From the NCBI GenBank assembly GCA_045114665.1, contig JBGUKW010000106.1, positions 1 to 13,917 on the forward strand: a DNA stretch of 13,917 nucleotides, read 5' to 3'. This stretch comes from CADAWZ01 sp045114665 (GTDB taxonomy: Bacteria > Vulcanimicrobiota > CADAWZ01). The translations under genes and the position numbers were made by a program. Below, one piece after another: positions 7,708 through 13,917 of this stretch. The notes under the pieces are model-generated. The model worked only from the letters and a program-made list of their open reading frames with translations. It was not told where the DNA came from and did no database searches. Position 1 is the stretch's first letter; every line of letters starts with the position of its first letter.

Positions 7708-7735
7708 TTATTAATGAATAATATATATATTTCAA
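7708..7735 (-). promoter_or_regulatory. Candidate promoter for the queC operon
   Basis: Read on the minus strand, TTGAAA (7735-7730) is followed after 16 bases by TAATAA (7713-7708), placing a transcript start about 30 bases before the queC ATG. It lies in the 89-base AT-rich gap shared with the divergent antiporter gene. Both boxes are imperfect and the gap is nearly all A/T, so support is modest. No clear -35/-10 pair stood out for the antiporter side. Confidence 0.3.
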
Positions 7736-7762
7736 ATATAAATAATTTTGGAGTGTTTTTTT

Positions 7763-9766
7763 ATGGATTACAAAATATTTACAGAACTTATAATCATTTC
7801 TGTTCTTGCAATACCTGTTGTCTTAATTTGTAGAAAATTAAAAATTCCTGTAATTGTCGGTTTTTTGTTCGCAGGAATTATTATAAATCCTTCTGCAGAC
7901 TTTTTCAAGATTATGGATCAAGAAAGAATCAAACTTTTAGCAGATTTTGGTGTTATATGTCTTATGTTTACTATTGGTCTTGAATCTTCCTTTAAACAAT
8001 TAAAAGAACTGCGAAAGCCTCTTTTGATAGGTGGAAGTCTGCAAGTAGGACTTACAATATTAGTTGTGGGAGCTATTTTTTACTATTTTTTTAAGCAGAG
8101 AATTCAGGTCTCTATTTTCTATGGCTGTGTTATTTCTCTGAGCAGTACTGCACTTGTTCTTTCATTTTTACAAAAAAATGGCGATATAAGTCTACCTTAT
8201 GGTAGAATAAGTGTTACAATACTGATTTATCAAGCTATTGCCTCTGTGCTCATGGTTATTTTATTTCCATTATTGGGAGAAAATACAGGTGGACTATCTA
8301 CATCGCAAATGCTTCTAAATTTAGGAAAAAATCTTTTGATTCTTCTTATTTTTTCTTTTGTCTGTTACAAATGGATAATTCCAAAATTACTATATCATGT
8401 AGCAAAAACTCAGAGTAGAGAACTATTTATATTGTCAGTAATGTTTATATTCTTCACATTTGTTGCAGTATGTGGTTCTTTATCCATATCACTTGCACTT
8501 GGAGCATTTATTGCTGGTCTTTTAATTGCAGAATCACCTTATAATCACAGGGCTATGGGCGGAATAATGCCTTTTAAAGATTTATTTACAAGTATTTTCT
8601 TTGTTTCTATAGGAATCATGCTCGATTTGGATTTTGCAATAGACAATTTATTAATAATAGTTGTATCTGCTCTTCTTGTACTCATTATAAAATCTATTAT
8701 AGGCGGAATAGCTGTATATGTTTTAAAATATCCTCTTAGAGTTGCTTTTTTAGCTGGATTGGCGATTTGTCAAATAGGAGAATTTTCTTTTGTTTTGTTT
8801 AATATGGGGTATAAAAATCTTGGAGTTATAAATGAAAGTCAATTAAATTATCTTTTAGGAATTGCAATAATGACTATGATTTTTACTCCTTTTATACTTC
8901 AATATGCTCCTAAGATTTATGATATGTTTGCTAAAATATTTAAATTAAATGATGTTACTGAAAATTCTCAAACAGGAGAAGAACTTTCGGGACATGTCGT
9001 AATAATCGGTTTTGGAGTAGTAGGAAGAAGAGTTGCATTTGGAGCAAAAATGGCAGGTCTTAAATATTGTGTTATTGAATCAAACCCAGACACTGTAAAA
9101 AGGGAACAGGAAAAAGGAGTACCTATTTTTTATGGTGATGCAACCCAAGAATCTGTTTTAGAGTTTGCAAAAATAGAAAAAGCATCTGTTGCTGCAATAA
9201 CGATTCCAGGAAATAGTAGAACAGAAGAGATGACTGAACAGATTCGCAATTTGAACAAAGATATAAATCTTCTTGTTAGGGCAAGATTTGAGTCTTCTAT
9301 AAAAGATTTAATTCAGGCAGGGGCTACTTATGCAATATCTGATGAAAAAGAGACATCTTTTGAAATGCTTTCAAGAATTTTGAGACTTTCAAATGTTTCT
9401 AATCAAAATATCAGAAATATTGTTGAAGCTCAAAGTAATTCTGATTCAGATTCTTTGGTTTCTGATTCTGTTAAAACAGTAAAAAATATGAACAAGAGTA
9501 TTTTGGCAAATATTGTTATCTCTAAATCTTTTAAATATATTGGAAAAACTTTACAGGACATGGACTTTAGGAAGAGATTTGATCTCAGTGTTTTGACAAT
9601 AGAAAAAGAAAAGGGAAATCCAGAACCTGCAAAACCTGATGATGTAATAAAAGCAGGATATAGTCTTCTTGTTTTAGGTAAAAAAGATAAAATTTCCGAT
9701 TTTGCAGATATGCAACTTGGAAAAAATGAATTTGAAGGCGACTCGGCACATGATAGAACGATTTAG
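7763..9766 (+). CDS. Kef-type monovalent cation:proton antiporter (CPA2) with RCK/TrkA-N domain
   Basis: A 667-residue inner-membrane protein in three parts. Residues 1 to about 385 hold roughly 12 hydrophobic segments with Kef landmarks (GFLFAGIIINP, LMFTIGLESSFKQLK, SLSSTALVLSFLQ, LGAFIAGLLIAESPY, FFVSIGIMLDLDF, CQIGEFSFVLF). Residues about 409-530 are a Rossmann RCK domain with GFGVVG (416-421), then FYGDATQESVL. The last ~95 residues resemble a TrkA-C domain. Members exchange K+ or Na+ for H+, gated by nucleotides or glutathione adducts. Where KefC reads LFQD, this protein reads IYQA, so the usual membrane Asp is Ala158; the transport mechanism may differ. No KefF/KefG partner is nearby. 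The start is ATG with GGAG nine bases upstream; an in-frame TTG at 7748 lies upstream of that site. nfo follows 16 bases later. Confidence 0.9.
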   Translation: MDYKIFTELIIISVLAIPVVLICRKLKIPVIVGFLFAGIIINPSADFFKIMDQERIKLLADFGVICLMFTIGLESSFKQLKELRKPLLIGGSLQVGLTILVVGAIFYYFFKQRIQVSIFYGCVISLSSTALVLSFLQKNGDISLPYGRISVTILIYQAIASVLMVILFPLLGENTGGLSTSQMLLNLGKNLLILLIFSFVCYKWIIPKLLYHVAKTQSRELFILSVMFIFFTFVAVCGSLSISLALGAFIAGLLIAESPYNHRAMGGIMPFKDLFTSIFFVSIGIMLDLDFAIDNLLIIVVSALLVLIIKSIIGGIAVYVLKYPLRVAFLAGLAICQIGEFSFVLFNMGYKNLGVINESQLNYLLGIAIMTMIFTPFILQYAPKIYDMFAKIFKLNDVTENSQTGEELSGHVVIIGFGVVGRRVAFGAKMAGLKYCVIESNPDTVKREQEKGVPIFYGDATQESVLEFAKIEKASVAAITIPGNSRTEEMTEQIRNLNKDINLLVRARFESSIKDLIQAGATYAISDEKETSFEMLSRILRLSNVSNQNIRNIVEAQSNSDSDSLVSDSVKTVKNMNKSILANIVISKSFKYIGKTLQDMDFRKRFDLSVLTIEKEKGNPEPAKPDDVIKAGYSLLVLGKKDKISDFADMQLGKNEFEGDSAHDRTI

Positions 9767-9782
9767 AAAGCAGGGACAGAAG

Positions 9783-10625
9783 ATGTCGATGAAATTAAAA
9801 ATAGGTTGCCATTTGTCATTTTCACAGGGATATGTTGACATGGCAAATACAGCTGTTGAAATAAATGCAAATACATTTGCGTTTTTTACTCGAAATCCAA
9901 GAGGTGGAAATGCAAAAGCGATAAAACAAGATGATGTAAATTCTTTTTTGGAAATGGCTGAAAGACATGAGTTTGCCAAACTCGTTGCACATTCTCCTTA
10001 TACTTTAAATGCCTGTTCTGCCGATCCTTCTATTAGGGATTTTGCAATTAGAACAATGAGCGAAGATTTAGAGAGAATGGAATATACTCCAAACAACTAT
10101 TACAATTTTCATCCAGGTAGTCATGTAAAACAGGGGGCAGAAATTGGAATTGATTTCATCTGTAAAATGTTGAATACAGTTTTGAAAGAAAATCAAACAA
10201 CTACAGTTTTGCTTGAAACTATGTCTGGAAAAGGTTCTGAAGTCGGCAGAACTTTTGAAGAATTGAAACAGATAATAGATAGAGTTAAGCTGAAAGAAAA
10301 ATTGGGGGTCTGTTTTGATACTTGCCATGTTTGGGACGCAGGTTATGACATTGTAAATAATTTAGATGGTGTCTTAGAAGAATTTGACAAGATTATAGGA
10401 ATAGAAAAACTAAAAGCTGTCCATTTGAATGACAGTAAAAATTCATGTTCTGCTCATAAAGACAGGCATGAATTAATTGGAATGGGATATATTGGAAATG
10501 ATGCTATAATTCGAATCATAAATCATCCAAAATTGCGAGATCTTCCATTTATTTTAGAAACCCCAAACAACCTTGACGGCTATGCAAAAGAAATCAAATT
10601 TTTAAGAAACAACTATAATGAGTAA
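9783..10625 (+). CDS. nfo: Endonuclease IV (AP endonuclease, Nfo)
   Basis: A 280-residue TIM-barrel enzyme close to the 285 residues of E. coli Nfo. It cuts DNA 5' to abasic sites in base-excision repair using a three-zinc centre. All nine metal ligands are recognisable: His70 (HSPYT), His110 (NFHPGSH), Glu145 (LLETMSGKG), Asp179 and His182 (CFDTCHVWDAGYD), His214 (HLNDSKN), Asp227 and His229 (KDRHELIGMGYIG) and Glu259 (LETPNN). It should be active. ATG 9783 is chosen because AGGGA sits six bases upstream and the protein then begins just before the first barrel strand (KIGCHLS). Longer in-frame starts near 9702 would overlap the antiporter gene and add a non-homologous leader. It lies 16 bases behind the antiporter gene, so cotranscription is likely. 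Confidence 0.96.
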   Translation: MSMKLKIGCHLSFSQGYVDMANTAVEINANTFAFFTRNPRGGNAKAIKQDDVNSFLEMAERHEFAKLVAHSPYTLNACSADPSIRDFAIRTMSEDLERMEYTPNNYYNFHPGSHVKQGAEIGIDFICKMLNTVLKENQTTTVLLETMSGKGSEVGRTFEELKQIIDRVKLKEKLGVCFDTCHVWDAGYDIVNNLDGVLEEFDKIIGIEKLKAVHLNDSKNSCSAHKDRHELIGMGYIGNDAIIRIINHPKLRDLPFILETPNNLDGYAKEIKFLRNNYNE

Positions 10626-10628
10626 ATG

Positions 10629-10670
10629 AAAAAGTTCCAGTTGAGAAAATGATTTCAACTGGAACTTTTT
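10629..10670. terminator. Bidirectional intrinsic terminator between nfo and the methyltransferase gene
   Basis: GTTCCAGTTGA (10634-10644) and TCAACTGGAAC (10655-10665) pair perfectly around a ten-base loop. Flanking A5 (10629-10633) and T5 (10666-10670) extend the stem and give a U tract in both directions. It begins three bases after the nfo stop and ends nine bases before the stop of the minus-strand methyltransferase, so it ends both convergent transcripts. Confidence 0.92.
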
Positions 10671-10679
10671 GTTTATGGG

Positions 10680-11591
10680 TTAAAAATTAAAACATAGATT
10701 GCCAATATTACTATTTAGTCTATCTTTAGCTATTTGGAAATAATTTTGATTATTTTCAAATCCAATATATTTACGATTTAATTCTTTACAGGCCAATAAT
10801 GTTGAACCACTTCCTGCAAATGGGTCTAAGATTGTTTGATTTTCAATACTGACTAATTCTACTAAATATTTCATAAGTTTTAATGGCTTTTGTGTTGGGT
10901 GTAATCCAATGTCATTTTTATCACTTTCAAAACATATATAATTGCTTGCAGTTTGTTTATATTTGAATATAATATTTTCGTTATATGCTCCTAAGTCATT
11001 TTTTATAACATTGTCTGCAATAGTTCCACCTATTTTATATGGTTTCATAAACCATAATATAGGTTCAAACAGAGGTCTAAGATTACCTATTTTCCAACCT
11101 TGCCATTTTTCGGCATTTATAAAATCATTTCTTCTTTCATAAACTTTACTTAGATGTTGAGCTCGATGTGCCGCTTTTTCTTTATTCCATGCTATCATAT
11201 CTTTAAATATAAAACCGCTATCTTCAAAGGCACAAATTGCTCTGTGGGCTAATCTTCTTCCTGCAAATATAATTATAGATGATCCTGATTTAGTTATTTT
11301 AAATAGTTTATCTGTCCACGATTTACACCAATTATAATATTCAGTAGGAATATTTTTATCGGCTTCAGACCAACCATTTAAAGGTTTTCCTCTACTTTTA
11401 AAAATTTTTCCTGCTTTATTTTGTGCTGGGCTTGAACCAAGTAATGCAGAATTATTATTATTGTGCAGAATATCCCACTCATCATAACTGATCCCATAAG
11501 GAATATCACTTATGACATTGTCAATAGAATTTTCCTCTAATTTATCAAGTAGTTCTATGCAATCTCCAAAATAAATATTATTTAAATCCAT
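10680..11591 (-). CDS. Type II DNA adenine-N6 methyltransferase, HindIII-like (beta class)
   Basis: A 303-residue amino-methyltransferase. The catalytic motif IV (SDIPYG, 28-33) is near the N-terminus and the SAM-binding motif I (DPFAGSGST, 256-264) near the C-terminus, preceded by HPTQKPLKLM (231-240). This order defines the beta class. The region between (about 50-190, including LLGSSPAQNKAGKIF, SRGKPLNGWSEADK and the RRLAHRA block) should hold target recognition. Because its partner matches HindIII, it probably methylates adenine in AAGCTT; in M.HindIII the modified base is the first A. Motif IV reads D-I-P-Y rather than the common D-P-P-Y. The ATG shares its A with the TAA of the endonuclease gene (TAATG), so translation is likely coupled. 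The gene ends next to a strong terminator. Confidence 0.92.
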   Translation of the reverse strand: MDLNNIYFGDCIELLDKLEENSIDNVISDIPYGISYDEWDILHNNNNSALLGSSPAQNKAGKIFKSRGKPLNGWSEADKNIPTEYYNWCKSWTDKLFKITKSGSSIIIFAGRRLAHRAICAFEDSGFIFKDMIAWNKEKAAHRAQHLSKVYERRNDFINAEKWQGWKIGNLRPLFEPILWFMKPYKIGGTIADNVIKNDLGAYNENIIFKYKQTASNYICFESDKNDIGLHPTQKPLKLMKYLVELVSIENQTILDPFAGSGSTLLACKELNRKYIGFENNQNYFQIAKDRLNSNIGNLCFNF

Positions 11592-12493
11592 TATTTTTCT
11601 AAATCGTTTATATATTTTTGTATTGTTTTAATTTTTTCTTTTAGTTTCAGAGACTTTATTAGCTCATCTATAGCTTCTTTTTTGCTATATTTTTTAATTT
11701 TTTCAATTTTTTCTTGCCAATAATCAATCTCTTTATTTCCACGCTTTATTGTTTTTTCTTTGAATTTTTTAAATGATTCTTCTAATTTATCTATAGATAA
11801 ATTTATATTTTTAATCAAGAAAATATTTTGTTCTTTTAAGAAGCATTTGTCTGATTCTTTAAATGTAACATTTTCAGCATGTTCAAAACTAAAATTCCAA
11901 ATTTTAGATAGGTTGTTATCAAAATCTTCTTTAATATTATTTTCTATCAAAAAACTAAAATGTTCCCAAGAAAATAAGGCAACATTATATTCCAAAGCTT
12001 GTTTATATATTGCACTTTTTTTCTTTGGATATTGAAAATAAGGACAACATAAAATAGCAAAGTCATTTTCATCTTTCCAAGCATTTAATGATTCAACTTT
12101 GAAATCTTTTTGATTTTTTGCAGTTCTGCTTAATCTAAATGATTTAGAATCAGCTACAAGTGTATAATTATGAAAAATACTTTCTGCAAAAACATCAGCA
12201 GTATTTCCTCTTGTTGTATAAATAGATGATTTTAAACCAATTTCTTGAAAACATCTTGCTAAGACAATTTCTGCAACTTTTGTAAAAAGTTTTTCTGCTT
12301 TTGAATCATGTTCAATTTCTTCAGGTATAATTCCAATTTTTGTTATTAGTGGCACAAAATCATCTTTAGATAAATCAAATATTATATCTTTTAATTCATC
12401 ACTTGCTTTTTTGAAATCTTTTTCTTTGTCATATTTTTCAACATAGCTGAAAACTAAATCTTTTAAATCTTTTAGTTTAAAATTTGTACTCAT
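11591..12493 (-). CDS. Type II restriction endonuclease, HindIII family (predicted AAGCTT)
   Basis: A 300-residue protein, the same length as HindIII. The block LVADSKSFRLSRTAKNQKDFKV (112-133) is near-identical to the HindIII sequence I remember, and the similarity continues through FQYPKKKSAIYKQALEYNVALFSWEH, EKLFTKVAEIVLAR and the C-terminal EEAI-like helix region. The PD-(D/E)xK site would be Asp100 (GNTADV), Asp115 and Lys117 (ADSK), all present, so the enzyme looks intact. HindIII cuts A^AGCTT with Mg2+. The start is ATG six bases after the meaB stop, with only a weak purine stretch (GAAAG) upstream. No promoter stands out, so expression probably comes from the meaB transcript. The methyltransferase gene follows with a one-base overlap. 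No controller gene is present. One AAGCTT lies inside this gene at 11995. Confidence 0.95.
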   Translation of the reverse strand: MSTNFKLKDLKDLVFSYVEKYDKEKDFKKASDELKDIIFDLSKDDFVPLITKIGIIPEEIEHDSKAEKLFTKVAEIVLARCFQEIGLKSSIYTTRGNTADVFAESIFHNYTLVADSKSFRLSRTAKNQKDFKVESLNAWKDENDFAILCCPYFQYPKKKSAIYKQALEYNVALFSWEHFSFLIENNIKEDFDNNLSKIWNFSFEHAENVTFKESDKCFLKEQNIFLIKNINLSIDKLEESFKKFKEKTIKRGNKEIDYWQEKIEKIKKYSKKEAIDELIKSLKLKEKIKTIQKYINDLEK

Positions 12494-12499
12494 TTCTTT

Positions 12500-13435
12500 C
12501 TATATCTTTATCAAGTTTTTTAGCTCTTCTGTCAGATATACTTTTCCGTCTGTCATATTCAAAATTGAATCAATACCACCTAATTTTGTTATTTTTTCTT
12601 CAGTGATTCTTTCGATTTCACTTTTTATGAGATCATAAATATCTCTTCTTTTTCTATTAAGTCTTCTTTCATCGAGGATTTTTTCTTGTTTGAAATAATC
12701 AACTCTCTTTTTTATTTCTGAATAGATATTTGCAAAATCATCATCTCTTGTGCTACAACATTTTATTACTGGAATTGATGTGTCCGTGTAATTTAATTTT
12801 AAAGTTTGCTTTAATTCAAGTTCGAGTTTATCTGCCCCAGCCAAATCACTTTTATTGACTATGAAAATATCGGCAATTTCAAGAATCCCTGCTTTTAATG
12901 CCTGTATGTCATCTCCAAATCCTGGTGCCAATATTACAGCTGTCATATCTGCTGTTTTTGAAATTTCTGTTTCAGATTGTCCAACTCCGACAGTTTCAAC
13001 AATTATTACATCCATTCCAAAAGCGTCCATAAGTGATACTATTCTCGATGTCTTTAGTGAAAGACCTCCCAAAGCTCCTCGTGATCCAAGGCTTCTCATA
13101 AATACATTTTCATCTTTTGTGTGAACTCTCATTCTTATTCTGTCGCCTAAAACAGCTCCACCTGTAAATGGACTTGAAGGATCGACAGCGATTATTCCTA
13201 TTTTTAAGTTTTGTTTTCTGAGTTCTGTAACAAAAGATGAAGTAAATGTACTTTTTCCTGCTCCAGGTGGTCCTGTTATTCCAAGTATAAAGGCATGCCC
13301 AGTTTTTTCTTCTATTTGGGATATTATCTCTTCAGCACCATATAGGCTGTTCTCAACAATAGTTATTCCTCTTGCAAGAACAGCCCTATCACCTGACAAT
13401 ATCCCATTTATTATAAATTCAGGATTATTCTTCAT
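12500..13435 (-). CDS. meaB: MeaB/ArgK family GTPase, methylmalonyl-CoA mutase chaperone
   Basis: A 311-residue G3E-family P-loop GTPase, near the usual 310-330. It loads, protects and repairs the adenosylcobalamin cofactor of methylmalonyl-CoA mutase. It shows Walker A GITGPPGAGKSTFT (about 52-66), AVDPSSPFTGGAVLGDRIRM (switch I region, family signature), FMRSLGSRGALGGLS, the switch II sequence VETVGVGQSETE and the guanine-specificity motif NKSD. The C-terminus ends a little early but lacks no core motif. The gene overlaps the end of the B12-binding subunit gene by about 11 bases. ATG 13435 is preferred over the adjacent in-frame GTG 13438; neither has a good Shine-Dalgarno, so coupling to the upstream gene is likely. 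The endonuclease gene begins six bases after its TAG stop. Confidence 0.95.
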   Translation of the reverse strand: MKNNPEFIINGILSGDRAVLARGITIVENSLYGAEEIISQIEEKTGHAFILGITGPPGAGKSTFTSSFVTELRKQNLKIGIIAVDPSSPFTGGAVLGDRIRMRVHTKDENVFMRSLGSRGALGGLSLKTSRIVSLMDAFGMDVIIVETVGVGQSETEISKTADMTAVILAPGFGDDIQALKAGILEIADIFIVNKSDLAGADKLELELKQTLKLNYTDTSIPVIKCCSTRDDDFANIYSEIKKRVDYFKQEKILDERRLNRKRRDIYDLIKSEIERITEEKITKLGGIDSILNMTDGKVYLTEELKNLIKI

Positions 13436-13826
13436 CACATTTTACATTTTCTTTTATGAAATTGATAAGTTCTTCAGTTTTTGAACCAGGTGTAAATATT
13501 GCTTTTACTCCTTTTTCTTTCAAAAATGGAATGTCGCTTTCAGGAATAACTCCACCACCTACAACAAGTCTATCACCAAGACCTTTTTCTTTTAGGAGTT
13601 CTACTACTTTTGGAAATAGTGTATTGTGAGCTCCTGATAAAAGGCTCATAGCTATTACATCTGCATCTTCTTCCTGTGCAATTATAGCTATGTCTTCAGG
13701 TGTCTGTCTTATGCCTGTATATATTACTTCAAATCCTGCATCTCTCAATGCTCTTGCAATTACTTTTGCACCTCTGTCATGACCATCAAGTCCAGGCTTT
13801 GCAACGATTACTTTTATTTTTTTCAT
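13425..13826 (-). CDS. Stand-alone cobalamin-binding subunit of methylmalonyl-CoA mutase
   Basis: A 133-residue protein that is only the B12-binding (flavodoxin-like) domain. The base-off/His-on signature D-x-H-x-x-G is Asp14, His16 and Gly19 (PGLDGHDRGAKVIARALRDAGFEV). The second B12 contact is Ser61-x-Leu63 (AMSLLSGAH) and the third is the GGG turn at 90-92 (VVGGGVIPESD). In many bacteria and archaea this domain is a separate chain pairing with a catalytic subunit to interconvert methylmalonyl-CoA and succinyl-CoA; elsewhere it is fused. The catalytic chain is not in the window. The start is ATG, with a weak GAGTAG about ten bases upstream. It overlaps meaB, so the two act and are expressed together. 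A related acyl-CoA mutase (isobutyryl- or ethylmalonyl-type) is a possible partner. Confidence 0.93.
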   Translation of the reverse strand: MKKIKVIVAKPGLDGHDRGAKVIARALRDAGFEVIYTGIRQTPEDIAIIAQEEDADVIAMSLLSGAHNTLFPKVVELLKEKGLGDRLVVGGGVIPESDIPFLKEKGVKAIFTPGSKTEELINFIKENVKCDEE

Positions 13827-13860
13827 AATTATCTGCTACTCAAAATGTGATTAAATATAC

Positions 13861-13917
13861 TCACATCGAGAAATTGAAATCCTCACGGATATTTCTTACT
13901 GCTTCTTTCTTTTTTTT
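13861..13917 (-). CDS. Possible C-terminal end of an upstream gene (partial)
   Basis: From the right edge one minus-strand frame stays open for 18 codons, reading KKKKEAVRNIREDFNFSM, and ends at TGA (13863-13861). The other two frames close early. The stop lies 34 bases before the B12-subunit start, a spacing typical of the operons here. The stretch is too short to identify; it might be the end of another mutase-pathway gene, or chance. Confidence 0.3.
   Translation of the reverse strand, partial: KKKKEAVRNIREDFNFSM

Noticed and set aside
7674..7762. PreQ1 riboswitch ahead of queC
   Set aside because: The 89-base leader is almost all A/T and lacks the stem-loop with A-rich tail of preQ1-I aptamers.
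9702..9782. Longer endonuclease IV start at 9702
   Set aside because: It would overlap 65 bases of the antiporter gene and add 27 residues not found in this family. AGGGA fits ATG 9783.
1298..12000. Depletion of AAGCTT sites as a sign of long-standing restriction
   Set aside because: I find three sites by eye (1298, 2597, 11995), not far from what AT-rich composition would give in this length, so no avoidance can be claimed.
10671..12499. Insertion-sequence or integron boundary around the restriction-modification pair
   Set aside because: No inverted repeats, target-site duplication or recombinase gene seen by eye at either junction.
1..13917. CRISPR array, tRNA or rRNA genes
   Set aside because: No regularly spaced repeats and no cloverleaf or rRNA-like GC-rich blocks were seen on either strand.

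Overview
This is a chromosomal window from an AT-rich (roughly 30% GC by eye) bacterium. It is densely packed with short intergenic gaps and has no stretch over about 150 bases without a gene. I cannot assign a phylum. A DapC-type aminotransferase suggests diaminopimelate/lysine synthesis. A PilT-type ATPase suggests type IV pili. A stand-alone B12-binding mutase subunit with its MeaB chaperone suggests methylmalonyl-CoA metabolism, as in propionate- or succinate-using anaerobes. Starts are mixed (ATG, GTG, TTG), often behind a GGAG motif and a U-rich spacer.

Layout. 1-1385 (minus): a DapC-like aminotransferase followed by the start of an MFS sugar-type transporter, which runs off the left edge. 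1386-1540 is a divergent AT-rich promoter region with a near-perfect sigma70-type promoter facing right. 1541-4982 (plus): a GNAT acetyltransferase, then a PilT-like ATPase with a very long N-terminal coiled coil, overlapping by one base with yggS (PLP homeostasis). A strong bidirectional hairpin terminator follows. 5030-7673 (minus): an apparent operon queC, then a three-part protein (V4R-like domain, coiled coil, helical tail), then a small acidic protein. 7763-10625 (plus): a Kef-type cation/proton antiporter with an RCK domain, then endonuclease IV (nfo), then a second strong bidirectional terminator. 10680-13826 (minus): a B12-binding methylmalonyl-CoA mutase subunit, meaB, then a two-gene type II restriction-modification system strongly resembling HindIII.

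How the genes relate. The restriction-modification pair sits tightly at the 3' end of the mutase-accessory operon, six bases after meaB, with the methyltransferase translationally coupled to the endonuclease. It looks like a cargo module dropped into the operon tail. Kef and nfo together could form an electrophile/DNA-damage protection unit. The queC operon couples 7-deazaguanine synthesis to two proteins of unknown role.

I found no CRISPR array, tRNA, rRNA, insertion sequence or prophage gene. The less ordinary items are the divergent coiled-coil PilT, the V4R-like coiled-coil protein, the Kef homologue lacking the usual membrane Asp, and the HindIII-like system. None can be called a new system from sequence alone.
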